DNA of 31,623 bases from Comamonadaceae bacterium (GCA_947374505.1 CANCCE010000003.1:1-31623); one strand, 5' to 3'; shown: positions 1 to 7,670, numbered from the stretch's first letter. Notes: generated by a model from the sequence alone, not told the origin. Made by a program: numbers and translations.

Positions 1-365
1 AGATCAGCGAAGCCTTGCCCATGCGCATGGGTCGGCATGTTGACGGGCATGCCGTCCACGGTCATCGCAAAGTCAGTGCCGTGATCGAGGTTGAAGCCGC
101 GCAAAAAATACTGATTGGCCTTGCCGTCCCCGGAATGCTGGGTGGCCACGACACCCGGAACAGCTTCAACGATGTCGCCGGGTCTTAACTTCGGGCGGGC
201 CTGAAATGACGCCAAGTCTGCAGCGCCTTCGCTGGCGCTGTCTGCAATGCCAATGCTCGCATCACGCGGGCCGAAAACCTCGACCTCTGGAAGATGCATC
301 TCCTGCGCTTGGCCTTCGTTGGCAAAGCAGGCCATCAGCAGCAAGCAGACATGTCGGGGGCGCAT
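1..365 (-). CDS. TonB-dependent outer-membrane receptor, N-terminal part (cut by window edge)
   Basis: Reading the minus strand from an ATG at 365 gives an open frame of about 121 codons that runs off the left edge. It starts with a signal peptide (hydrophobic CLLLMACFA, likely cleavage after GQA at residue 20). A TonB-box-like LPEVEVFG follows near residue 25, and then a classical plug domain: RPGDIVEAVPGVV, YFLRGFNLDHGTDFA and VDGMPVNMPTHAHGQG. These plug motifs are diagnostic of TonB-dependent receptors, which import siderophores, metal chelates or vitamins across the outer membrane using TonB energy. The barrel is outside the window, so the substrate cannot be judged. It follows the PepSY gene after 64 bases on the same strand and is probably the last visible gene of the uptake operon. 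No strong ribosome binding site is visible before the ATG. Confidence 0.88.
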   Translation of the reverse strand, partial: MRPRHVCLLLMACFANEGQAQEMHLPEVEVFGPRDASIGIADSASEGAADLASFQARPKLRPGDIVEAVPGVVATQHSGDGKANQYFLRGFNLDHGTDFAMTVDGMPVNMPTHAHGQGFAD

Positions 366-394
366 TTGTAAACAGAAGAGTCCGCTAAAAAACC

Positions 395-403
395 TGATTA
401 TCA
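395..403. promoter_or_regulatory. Small palindrome TGATTATCA upstream of the left receptor gene (Fur-half-site-like)
   Basis: The 9-base perfect palindrome TGAT-t-ATCA lies 30 bases upstream of the left receptor's ATG, in an AT-rich patch. It resembles one half of a Fur box (TGATAAT). A single half-site is weak evidence, so this is only a candidate operator. Confidence 0.2.
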
Positions 404-429
404 ATGAGCCCCTCATGACATCTGAGATT

Positions 430-1791
430 TCACGCTGCCTTGCTTGCCCGCCAGCCCAACCAGATTTCAGCCAACACCACCACCGCCGCAGAAGCGGCCA
501 ATAGCGGCATGGCCACCAGCATCACTAAGCCGCCCAAGCCGGCCCATGGGCTGACGCTGCGCCAAGCGCCGGGCAGTAGTTTCGGCAAACCCACCAAGCC
601 AAGAGCGCGGCGCTGAAAGTACATGACCCAGCCGGAAATGATCGAGAACAGTACGCCCGCACCGAAGATGAACAGCAAGGCTTGGTTCCACCAGCCAAAC
701 TCACCCCGGTGGAAAGGAATCCCAATGCCCGTGGCCTTGCCAAAGAGGGTCTCCTCTTTCCAGCCGCTGACATACAAACCGGCACCGCTGTAACCGTCGA
801 GCAGCAAGTCAAAGCGCTGGGTCGGGTCTCCGCGGTCCAGCTGGTTGGCACGCCACACCCCGGTGGGGCCTTTCGGCGGCATGATTTCCATAGACGCCTG
901 AGGCGCCTGTTGCCGAATGGCTTGCAATGCTTGCTCCCAGGTCAAGGCGGCTTGGCCCGGCGTCACCGTTGATTTGAATTGCGCTGGAATGCGCGGCGAG
1001 GTTTGACCAGTGAAGTCACGCGCCAACCGCACTTGGCCGCCGGCGTACTGACTCCACGTCAGGCCGGTGGTCAACATCACGGCGCTCATGAGCCCCAAGG
1101 TCACACCGATAAAAGAATGCCACTGCTTCCACGCCACGCGCCCTTTGGCACTGGCTTGCGGCAAGACCGACTGCCCAGCGCCGGGCCACCATAAAAAGAC
1201 GCCGGTCACCAGCATCACCATCAGCCAACTGGCGGCCAACTCGATCATCCAACGCCAACGGTCGGACTGCTGCAAGTTTGAATGCAGCTTGCGGGCCCAG
1301 ACATTGAAGCGGTCAGCTTGCGGCAACTGACCGAGTACCTCGGCTGAATACGGGTTGACGTAGACCACGGTGGAACGCGAAGGGAAACCAAAACTGGGGC
1401 GTAAAAAAGCCGGTGCACTTTTGCCCGCAAGGCCTGAATCGCCATGACCGGCATGGCCACCCTGCGGCATAGCCATGGGCGGCATGAACGCCAGCTTGAC
1501 GCTGTCATCCGCATCTTGCGCGGGCGACACCGAGTGCAGCACCCAACCCGTCGGCATGGCTTGCTGCGCCGCATCGACAGCATCGTCCAGCGGTTTGACT
1601 TGTGCCTGTGGTGTCACCGTGTCCAGGTGCGCGTACAAAGCGCGCTCAATTTGCGGCGTGAAGACATACAGCAAGCCCGTGCTCGCAGCGATCACAACAA
1701 AGGGGGAAGCGATCAATGCCGACCAGAAATGCAGGCGCCAAAGCAAACTGCGACGACGCGCTGTTCGAGTTGATGGACAGTCTATTGACAT
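430..1791 (-). CDS. PepSY-domain inner-membrane protein (PepSY_TM family)
   Basis: The protein has 453 residues, starting at the ATG at 1791, which has AAGGA placed 6 bases upstream. A longer frame from TTG at 1818 overlaps the stop of the preceding gene and has no comparable site. Hydrophobic helices are seen near residues 22-45, 185-207, 225-250, 370-397 and at the C-terminus, with periplasmic PepSY segments between, as in PepSY-associated membrane proteins that accompany TonB-dependent receptors. Such proteins are thought to handle or reduce imported metal complexes; the exact reaction is mostly unproven. A Met/His-rich loop at residues 103-117 (MPPMAMPQ, HAGHG) may bind metal. The gene lies 23 bases after one receptor gene and 64 bases before another, so it probably shares their operon. 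Family call is firm; the substrate is unknown. Confidence 0.9.
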   Translation of the reverse strand: MSIDCPSTRTARRRSLLWRLHFWSALIASPFVVIAASTGLLYVFTPQIERALYAHLDTVTPQAQVKPLDDAVDAAQQAMPTGWVLHSVSPAQDADDSVKLAFMPPMAMPQGGHAGHGDSGLAGKSAPAFLRPSFGFPSRSTVVYVNPYSAEVLGQLPQADRFNVWARKLHSNLQQSDRWRWMIELAASWLMVMLVTGVFLWWPGAGQSVLPQASAKGRVAWKQWHSFIGVTLGLMSAVMLTTGLTWSQYAGGQVRLARDFTGQTSPRIPAQFKSTVTPGQAALTWEQALQAIRQQAPQASMEIMPPKGPTGVWRANQLDRGDPTQRFDLLLDGYSGAGLYVSGWKEETLFGKATGIGIPFHRGEFGWWNQALLFIFGAGVLFSIISGWVMYFQRRALGLVGLPKLLPGAWRSVSPWAGLGGLVMLVAMPLLAASAAVVVLAEIWLGWRASKAA

Positions 1792-1814
1792 CTTTGTCCT
1801 TGTTTGAAAATAGA

Positions 1815-4136
1815 TCAATGGGCGTATCGAACTTCTGCAAAAAAGGTGCGCATCGGGTACAGGTGGTAGTTCCAGTACTGGTAGTTGTTCACGTTATCTA
1901 TGCCCGCAGCGACCGTCCAATGGCGGTCGACCTTGTAACGCGCGCGCACATCCATCACAAAGAATTGACTCACACCGGTATAAGAAAAACCGTTGGTATC
2001 GGCATTGTTCAAAGTGCCGAATTGGGGGCTGCTGTAGCGAGCGCCAACAGAGGTGCTGAGCTTGTCATCCCAGTGGTAATTGGCCAGTGCGTTGGCACGC
2101 CATTTAGGCACGCGCGGCTGGACCTTGTCGATGGTGTCACCGGCCACCAAGACCTGACCGTCGTTTTCCTTGATGCGCGAATCCACATAGGTCACGCTGC
2201 CCGACACGTCCAGACCGCGTTTAAAGACATCGCTGCCGTAAAAAGCCGTTTCGACGCCGGTGCTTTGCATGCGCTTGATGTTCTGGACAAAGGTTCGTTG
2301 TACGTTGTCCGTGAAAGTGCTCGTTTGTGAGTAAATCGCATCACGCGTGTTCTCGGTAAAGCCCGTCACCCGCAAAATCCCGACACCCAAGTCTTTTTCT
2401 GCGCTCAGCTCAGAGGTCCACGAACGCTCGGGCCGCAAGTTAGGATCATTCAAGAAGGCAGTACCCGCGATGGATGTGTTGCCATACATTTCCTGAACCG
2501 TGGGCATGCGCAGTGATCGCCCTGTCGACGCTTTAATCACCAGATCAGGCGCCCATTGATGCGAGAGTGCCGCTTTGGGTGAAAAGTTGGTTTCCTCTCT
2601 GCCGGCATAGCTTGTCGGCGTGCCCGTGGTGCCTACGTAGCCGTTACTGGTTTTCCAATCTTCGGCACGCAAGCCCAGCACTGTTTTCCAACGCGGCGCA
2701 AAGGCCCACACATCTTGCGCGTAGAGGCTTTGCATTTGTGACTTGCCACCAGCTTGGCTTTGTACCGTGGTGGGGGCGCCAGTCGTCCAGTCACCCGTGG
2801 TGTTGGAGGTCAGCGTTTTAAGCGTGTAGTTCTCTTGCTGGAAGCCGAAATCCATCACGTGCGCGCCCTTCACACCTTGAGGCCGCCAAGTGCCTTTGAG
2901 TGCCACGTTGTTCCAGCCGGTGCCGCCTTGATCAAGCACTTTTTGACCTGTGCCGGTGTACAGAGTGCTGGTACCGCTGACGCCCGATGCGCGGTTTTGG
3001 TCCTTCGCATAGTCGTAAAGACTCGCAGCCACTTCCCAGTCGAAAACACCCTGCGTATGGGTCTTGGCCGACAGACCGTGCATGTAATGGGTGATCGACT
3101 CTTGTGTTCCGCCAAACGTCGTGTTCGGTACGGAATACGAGTTAACACCGTTGTTAACGCTGCCCGAGTAAACGCGTGCACCTGTCGCTGCATTGGTGAG
3201 GTAGGCGTCTGGCGTTCCTCTGCTCGAGTTGTCCCATGTACCCAGCAGATAAGAAACGCGCAGGGTAGAGGAAACGTCATAAGCCACTTTCAGTTTGGCC
3301 TGGTCTTGCACTGTGTGGTACTGCGTTGTGGTTCCCAAGATGTCACTGCGTGTGCCGGTGGTGCTCAGGGCATCAAAGATGCCATTGACGCGGGTGCTGG
3401 TGCCGCCAACACCGCCAATGCCACAGACCAGCGAGGTACAAGCCGTAGGCGTTGCACGTGAAAACACCATCGGTTGACCGTTGCTGTCGGTGTGGCTCAT
3501 GGTCAACCAATAAGACCAATCGCCCGACTTGTTGCCCAAACTGGCACTGGCATTCGAGCCACCAAAGCTTTTGTCGGTGTTGTAGACCTTGAAGTTTTGG
3601 TTAAAGGCCGTGGCTTTGACATAGGCCTCAAACTGGGTCGGCATCCGCGTCACATAGTCGACCACGGCACCCACCGAATTACCAGGATAGGCTGCCGAAA
3701 ATGGGCCATACATCACATCGACGCGTTCGATTTCTTCCGGCGTGACCATGCCCCAACGGGGCGCATTGGTGGCCGAGTTGCCCAGATAGTTGGACAACAA
3801 AATACCATCGGCGTACACCGCGCTGCGCGCCGGGTTGTTGGCACCCGAGGCCCGACTGGCCAGCACTGCATGGTTGTAGTCACCGATGTAGCGCTTGCGC
3901 ACAGACAGGCTCGGCAGGTACTTGAGCGCATCTTGGCTGTCGGTCGCGTTGATGGTCTCGGCAATTTGGGCGGCCGTCACGCTCTCCAGCGTCGTCGGAA
4001 TTTGCGTTGGCAGCGAAGAAGGCTGGCCCGACGTGACCGTCACCACGCCTAACTCTTTGACCTGTGCGCCGCTTTGCGCGAGGGCCGAGCCAGCAAATAC
4101 CAAGGCTAGCGCCGAGGCAAAATAATTGAAGGGCAT
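1815..4136 (-). CDS. TonB-dependent outer-membrane receptor
   Basis: A complete receptor of 773 residues. The ATG at 4136 is preferred over the TTG at 4163 because it has CTGGAG about 6 bases upstream and opens directly into a signal peptide (cleavage near ALA-Q, residue 20). A TonB-box-like LGVVTVTS lies near residue 29. The plug domain contains VYADGILLSNYLG and EEIERVDVMYGPFSAAYPGNSVGAVVDYVT, the usual end-of-plug signature. The rest reads as alternating barrel strands and long loops, with PMRTFFAEVRY at the end. The last residue is His where barrel proteins usually end in Phe or Trp. It should take up a metal chelate or siderophore; its neighbours (DUF2946 and PepSY proteins) suggest a metal such as iron or copper, but the substrate cannot be read from the sequence. 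It follows the DUF2946 gene by 80 bases. Confidence 0.93.
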   Translation of the reverse strand: MPFNYFASALALVFAGSALAQSGAQVKELGVVTVTSGQPSSLPTQIPTTLESVTAAQIAETINATDSQDALKYLPSLSVRKRYIGDYNHAVLASRASGANNPARSAVYADGILLSNYLGNSATNAPRWGMVTPEEIERVDVMYGPFSAAYPGNSVGAVVDYVTRMPTQFEAYVKATAFNQNFKVYNTDKSFGGSNASASLGNKSGDWSYWLTMSHTDSNGQPMVFSRATPTACTSLVCGIGGVGGTSTRVNGIFDALSTTGTRSDILGTTTQYHTVQDQAKLKVAYDVSSTLRVSYLLGTWDNSSRGTPDAYLTNAATGARVYSGSVNNGVNSYSVPNTTFGGTQESITHYMHGLSAKTHTQGVFDWEVAASLYDYAKDQNRASGVSGTSTLYTGTGQKVLDQGGTGWNNVALKGTWRPQGVKGAHVMDFGFQQENYTLKTLTSNTTGDWTTGAPTTVQSQAGGKSQMQSLYAQDVWAFAPRWKTVLGLRAEDWKTSNGYVGTTGTPTSYAGREETNFSPKAALSHQWAPDLVIKASTGRSLRMPTVQEMYGNTSIAGTAFLNDPNLRPERSWTSELSAEKDLGVGILRVTGFTENTRDAIYSQTSTFTDNVQRTFVQNIKRMQSTGVETAFYGSDVFKRGLDVSGSVTYVDSRIKENDGQVLVAGDTIDKVQPRVPKWRANALANYHWDDKLSTSVGARYSSPQFGTLNNADTNGFSYTGVSQFFVMDVRARYKVDRHWTVAAGIDNVNNYQYWNYHLYPMRTFFAEVRYAH

Positions 4137-4216
4137 GAAAATCTCCAGAAAACAACAAAGCAAATCACGCCCGAGCCCCCAGTGGATGGTGGCGAAGACG
4201 CTATCGGATCAATGGT

Positions 4217-4585
4217 TTAGGAGAAAGTAGGGGGTCCGCGCGCGGGGAGCGGCGCACCAGTGAGCGCCGCAATGCGGGCTTGCGGGATGCTTTGGAGGGC
4301 GTAGGCCAACGGCTGTGTCAGCGCCGGCAGGGAAATGGCGACAGGAGGTGGCGCACCGACAGTACCGCACAGGGAACAGTCCAGCGTGTGGCCGGAAGCC
4401 ACGCCAAGACCTTCATCGCTCTGCCTCTGGTCCTGAATCACCAGCTTCATCACCCCGGAGCCCGAGCAGACCATCTCGATCGACTGCGGATTGATCAGCG
4501 GCGAGGCCGCGGCAACACAGACAAACAAAGCAAACCAGACCAGCGCCATGCGGGTGATCAGGTGTGACTTGCGGAGAAACTGCAT
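4217..4585 (-). CDS. DUF2946 family protein, exported or membrane-anchored
   Basis: A 122-residue protein with one N-terminal hydrophobic segment (residues 12-30) that may be a signal peptide or anchor. It then has the pattern of the DUF2946 family: a MVCSGSG motif (Cys40) followed by DCSLC (Cys70, Cys73), and a Pro-rich tail. DUF2946 proteins are small, uncharacterised, often encoded beside TonB-dependent receptors and copper-related genes; the conserved cysteines make metal or redox work plausible, but this is inference. It lies between the winged-helix regulator (41-base gap) and the large receptor (80-base gap) on the same strand, so it is probably the first structural gene of the uptake operon. 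A shorter start at Met13 is possible; no clear ribosome binding site favours either. Confidence 0.75.
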   Translation of the reverse strand: MQFLRKSHLITRMALVWFALFVCVAAASPLINPQSIEMVCSGSGVMKLVIQDQRQSDEGLGVASGHTLDCSLCGTVGAPPPVAISLPALTQPLAYALQSIPQARIAALTGAPLPARGPPTFS

Positions 4586-4626
4586 GGCGGGATTATGAAT
4601 GAAGCCGCGCTGCCTATGGAGTGCAA

Positions 4627-5004
4627 CTATTGCGGATGGTTAGATTTACCAGCTGACGCAGCCGCAACGACAGACTTTCCTAAGTGACTCAAGTAGTCAC
4701 GTGAAAGTTGGGTGGAATTGATGTACTTGACGCGGTTGTCGTCTTCATCCATTTGAAGCTCCAACATGCCCTTTAAACGCAGCGTCTTGAGGCGCCGATG
4801 GACGGTTGTCGACGATGCGTCTGATGACATCTGCATGGCCTTCAAAACGGTGATCCTTTTGCCGGTACTCCAAAAGGTTGCGAGCAAATCCAGCAGGCGC
4901 TCTTCCGGTAAATCCAGCAATGGATAAGCTGGCATTTTCCGCACATCACCCGAAATGCGGAGAAAGTTTAAATATATTTCGCTGTGGTCATTTAGATTTT
5001 TCAC
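4627..5004 (-). CDS. Winged-helix transcriptional regulator (MarR-like, small)
   Basis: The frame encodes 125 residues from a GTG at 5004; an in-frame stop lies four codons upstream, so no longer start exists. Residues about 30-105 look like a winged helix: a helix (ERLLDLLATFWSTG), a turn with KRITVLKAM, a recognition helix (SSTTVHRRLKTLRLKGML) and a wing (MDEDDNRVKYI). The C-terminus is a short tail rich in Ala and Ser. It has no recognisable ligand domain. Its place as first gene ahead of the DUF2946, receptor and PepSY genes suggests that it controls that uptake operon. The 195-base AT-rich gap upstream must carry the promoter; a perfect TATAAT is present on the minus strand at 5148-5153 but I see no good -35 partner. 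Fold fairly sure, role inferred. Confidence 0.7.
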   Translation of the reverse strand: MKNLNDHSEIYLNFLRISGDVRKMPAYPLLDLPEERLLDLLATFWSTGKRITVLKAMQMSSDASSTTVHRRLKTLRLKGMLELQMDEDDNRVKYINSTQLSRDYLSHLGKSVVAAASAGKSNHPQ

Positions 5005-5199
5005 GGACGAATATTAGCGTTCCGGAAATGAAATGCAAGTTTGCTTTCCCTCTTGGCAATGAGTCGTGATAAGACTTTCAATTTGGTTACATATTTCAAG
5101 TTTCTAAGGCGATTACCAGAGACGAAAATAATACCAAAGTTTTTAAAATTATAGACTTGAGAACTTTAGAAAGATGGGCATACCCCGACACAATTAAGT

Positions 5200-5637
5200 T
5201 CAGCGGCGGACCACTAAATCACCTTCAACTGTTGCGCCGCGACCGATGGTCAACAGCTGATAGGTGACGTGCCCCTTGACCACGGCACTGGCCGCGATGA
5301 CCAACTCACCGCAAACAGCGGTACCTGAAAAAATGCCTTTGATGTGCAGGCTGGCACAAGACACATTCCCCTCGACCTGACCGCGTGGGCCCACATTGAC
5401 ACTGCTGGCTTTGATGGTCCCGCTGGTGCGTCCTTCAATGTGCAAAATGCCGTCGGAAACAATATCACCCGTGAGAGAGAAGCCTTCGCTGATCACGGTC
5501 GGCTTGTGCGTGTCGAGCACCGCCACGCCGGTGACGCTGCGCTTTGGAACGGGGACTTCTTCAGCGGGTGTGCTCATGGGCGTGGTGCTTTCATTGTCAA
5601 GAATTTCCGGGGGATCAATTTTTGGTTTTTTGAACAT
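5200..5637 (-). CDS. Bactofilin (second copy of the module)
   Basis: A 145-residue bactofilin starting at the ATG at 5637 (MFKKPKID). The upstream in-frame extension to 5766 is antisense-like sequence inside the peptidase gene and is not accepted. A disordered, Pro/Thr-rich N-terminal tail of about 45 residues leads into the bactofilin core (residues ~50-145), with repeating short beta turns rich in Gly and Val: GFSLTGDIVSDG, LHIEGRTSGTI, VGPRGQVEGNV, IKGIFSGTAV, VVKGHVTYQ, GATVEGDLVV. Bactofilins polymerise into non-polar filaments on the membrane and scaffold cell-wall enzymes. The start overlaps the end of the M23 peptidase gene by 23 bases, which suggests translational coupling and joint work. 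Family call firm. Confidence 0.9.
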   Translation of the reverse strand: MFKKPKIDPPEILDNESTTPMSTPAEEVPVPKRSVTGVAVLDTHKPTVISEGFSLTGDIVSDGILHIEGRTSGTIKASSVNVGPRGQVEGNVSCASLHIKGIFSGTAVCGELVIAASAVVKGHVTYQLLTIGRGATVEGDLVVRR

Positions 5638-6658
5638 AGTAGGCGGTCTCAATAACTTTCTGGGGATCGACCGGGTAGCCGCCGACAGAGATTTCAAAAT
5701 GCAGGTGCTTGCCGGTGGACGAGCCCGTGTTGCCGACGAGCCCGAGGACGGCGCCCAGATCAACATCCTGGCCTTCTTTCACATCGATGCGGGCCAGGTG
5801 AGCGTAAAGCGTTTCAAGGCCACGCTCATGGCGAATGATGACGGTGTTGCCATAGTCTTGGTAGCTGCGCGCCAACACCACTTTGCCGCCTTTCGTCGCA
5901 CGAACATCGTCGCTGCTGCCCGTGATGAGGTCAACGCCGGTATGGAACTTTGGTCGGCCCGTGATAGGGTGGTTACGGATCCCGAAAGAAGAGCTGGTGG
6001 AAAAGTCGACCAGCGGCATTTTGGCGGGCAAGGCATTCAATACATCCATCAAGTCATGGTTCTTGGCGATAGCATCTGACAATTTACCGCGCAGCAGCGG
6101 ATTGGCAGGCTCAACCTGGTCGCTGCGAAAGCCGCCCATCGCCACGTTCCCATGAATCACCTTGATGGCTTTTTCAGACAGCCCTGTGGCGTCCAGCCGC
6201 GCCTTGAGACTGATATTGTCGGACGTCAACGTGGTGGCCGAACTCTGCACAAAGCGCCTGATTTCAATGTCTCGCTCACGGATGGTCTGAGCCAGCGCCA
6301 GCATGTCGTCCTTGCTCATGGACAACACCCCGTTGTTGACCAAGTCATCCGCACTGCCCAGCAAAGCTGAGTAAATTTCGTTGTGTGAACGCTCCAGCTT
6401 GGCATTGCCGATCACGAGCAAGGCTGAGAAGACCGCCAGCACAGTGATGGTCACGGCACTGGCAGAGCCCAAAAGAATCAAGCCACGGACAACATTGCGT
6501 TGCAGGTGACCAGAAACGGAAAAGTACTTGAGGTCGCCTTCTTGCTCAAGGATGATTCTGGAGTCGTGATAATCCCGACGCCATAGCGATGCCAGTGAAG
6601 CAGGCAGCGCCATCAGCCATGACGAGCCCCTGCACAATCGATTAACCATCAACTTCAT
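5615..6658 (-). CDS. M23 (LytM-type) peptidoglycan peptidase, membrane-anchored
   Basis: The protein has 347 residues. The N-terminus is cytoplasmic (about 55 residues), followed by one membrane helix at about 58-83 and a periplasmic helical linker (85-200). The C-terminal LytM domain carries all zinc and catalytic residues of active M23 enzymes: His239 and Asp243 in HTGVD, His287 in YAHL, and His318 and His320 in HLHFE. This predicts an active endopeptidase that cuts peptide crosslinks in the cell wall. It sits between two bactofilin genes on the same strand, 11 bases after one and overlapping the other by 23 bases. Bactofilin-linked M23 enzymes are known in several proteobacteria (for example the LmdC type), where the filament places the enzyme to set cell curvature or shape. 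The same role is inferred here. Confidence 0.93.
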   Translation of the reverse strand: MKLMVNRLCRGSSWLMALPASLASLWRRDYHDSRIILEQEGDLKYFSVSGHLQRNVVRGLILLGSASAVTITVLAVFSALLVIGNAKLERSHNEIYSALLGSADDLVNNGVLSMSKDDMLALAQTIRERDIEIRRFVQSSATTLTSDNISLKARLDATGLSEKAIKVIHGNVAMGGFRSDQVEPANPLLRGKLSDAIAKNHDLMDVLNALPAKMPLVDFSTSSSFGIRNHPITGRPKFHTGVDLITGSSDDVRATKGGKVVLARSYQDYGNTVIIRHERGLETLYAHLARIDVKEGQDVDLGAVLGLVGNTGSSTGKHLHFEISVGGYPVDPQKVIETAYYVQKTKN

Positions 6659-6669
6659 GAGGCCAAAGC

Positions 6670-7071
6670 TCAGGATGGCGACTTGCTGTCAATGATGGCT
6701 ATCTCGGCCACTTTCAAGACGGCTGGAACGACGACGGCCCCTTTGGCGGGCACGATGGCGCCCTGAACCAGACCGCCACGTTCGATTTCGATTTCACCGT
6801 AGCTCGCATTGCCATTGACGCGACCCGTGCTGCGAATAATGAGGTGTTCTGAGGCCAGCAGTGTGTCGTGAATTTCGCCAAACACATCCGCCTTGCGGAC
6901 CTTGATGTTGCCGATCAGCTTGCCTTGCGCGCCCACCAAAATTTCGTCTGCCTGAAGATCGCCTTCAAGTGAGCCGTTGATCACAGCACGGCCTGGCACC
7001 ACGAATTTCCCAGAGACTGTGACGCCTTCGCCAATCACAATGCAGCCCGCCTCATTGGTACGATCATTCAT
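6670..7071 (-). CDS. Bactofilin (first copy of the module)
   Basis: A 133-residue bactofilin, starting at the ATG at 7071 with AAGGA 8 bases upstream. The repeated beta-helix units are clear: CIVIGEGVTVSGKF, AVINGSLEGDL, LVGAQGKLIGNIKV, VFGEIHDTLLA, IIRSTGRVNGNA and IEIERGGLVQGAIV. The core starts almost at residue 9, so this copy lacks the long N-terminal tail of the second bactofilin, and instead has a hydrophobic C-terminal extension (residues ~110-133). It is the first gene of the bactofilin-peptidase-bactofilin unit. Two different bactofilins around one peptidase may form a mixed filament or have separate roles; this cannot be decided from the sequence. Confidence 0.9.
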   Translation of the reverse strand: MNDRTNEAGCIVIGEGVTVSGKFVVPGRAVINGSLEGDLQADEILVGAQGKLIGNIKVRKADVFGEIHDTLLASEHLIIRSTGRVNGNASYGEIEIERGGLVQGAIVPAKGAVVVPAVLKVAEIAIIDSKSPS

Positions 7072-7406
7072 GCTTACTTCCTTACTTAAAGACCTGTTTC
7101 ATGGGCGGTTTGGACAAACCGGCGACGCTTGTAGCGAAATTGGGGCGAATGAACTCAAGGGGTCATTGACAAGGCCAAAACTTCAGGATCAAAGACGACA
7201 TGAAATTTCAGTCACATCCTGAGTCGTGAGCACCCATTTAAATTTCGTTTTAACGGTGTTTCAATTGGTTTATTCGCGTATTCAAATGTAACAAACCAAT
7301 TTGATGAATTTTATCATTTGATTGCGTAATTCGTCAATTTGAGGATCTTTAAAAGAGTCGGGGCAACAAGCAGCAGAAACAGCCCGCGGCAATGCATGCC
7401 AGCGTT
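7072..7406. other. Intergenic region of 335 bases upstream of the bactofilin operon
   Basis: No convincing gene is present. About 7225-7350 is clearly AT-rich compared with its surroundings and must hold the promoter of the bactofilin module on the minus strand. It contains a 9-base inverted repeat (see the repeat at 7263-7301) and a short direct repeat ATTTGAT. The right end (7377-7419) holds a hairpin described separately. Small open frames here overlap the neighbouring genes and look like noise. Confidence 0.6.
7263..7301. repeat. Inverted repeat AATTGGTTT ... AAACCAATT
   Basis: Two 9-base arms (7263-7271 and 7293-7301) are perfect inverted copies separated by 21 bases, in the AT-rich region upstream of the first bactofilin gene. 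The arm spacing of 30 bases centre to centre is close to three helical turns, which suits a dimeric regulator binding one face of DNA. There is no T-tract, so a terminator is unlikely. No known operator was recognised. Confidence 0.35.
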
Positions 7407-7419
7407 TTACTGGCTGTTT
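7377..7419. terminator. Possible terminator hairpin at the end of the small membrane-protein gene
   Basis: Arms AAACAGCC (7377-7384) and GGCTGTTT (7412-7419) can pair over a 27-base loop that itself holds a small GCCAG/CTGGC stem. The plus strand continues as a T-run, but the only nearby gene ends here on the minus strand, where the following bases are only partly T-rich. The hairpin overlaps that gene's last codons. Weak call. Confidence 0.3.
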
Positions 7420-7631
7420 TTTCGATTTGCTTTGTCGATTTCCTGCAACTGGCGCTTACGTTTGGCCTTGTTTCTGGCCTCGGGTTCGACTGGGCGGTCC
7501 CGTTTTTCTTGCGCTTGCCGCGCTAGGGCTTGGCGTTTGCGTTTGACGTTGCGGAAGTGAACGATCACTCGCCCCACGGCAAAGCTGATGGAAGCGCTGA
7601 CAAGCAGCAGAATAATGCTGGAGGTTTCCAT
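7407..7631 (-). CDS. Small single-pass membrane protein with basic tail, unknown function
   Basis: A 74-residue frame with an N-terminal hydrophobic helix (about residues 4-26, SSIILLLVSASISFAVGRV) followed by a very basic, Lys/Arg/Gln-rich tail (RKRQALARQAQ, NKAKRKRQLQEI) that is probably helical and cytoplasmic. I do not recognise a family. It is on the same strand as hemW and starts 39 bases after it, so it could be the last gene of the rph-rdgB-hemW run. The case for a real gene rests on the sensible membrane-plus-tail layout and on there being no better frame in this gap; no clear ribosome binding site is seen. Confidence 0.5.
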   Translation of the reverse strand: METSSIILLLVSASISFAVGRVIVHFRNVKRKRQALARQAQEKRDRPVEPEARNKAKRKRQLQEIDKANRKNSQ

Positions 7632-7670
7632 GGCGTGTGATTTTTGTTGGCTTTAACTTAGATTATTCAT

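Noticed and set aside
1716..2330. Plus-strand frame of 204 codons opposite the PepSY and receptor genes
   Set aside because: Antisense to clear coding sequence; no recognisable protein.
2754..3461. Plus-strand frame of 235 codons inside the receptor gene
   Set aside because: Antisense shadow of the receptor barrel; no domain or ribosome binding site.
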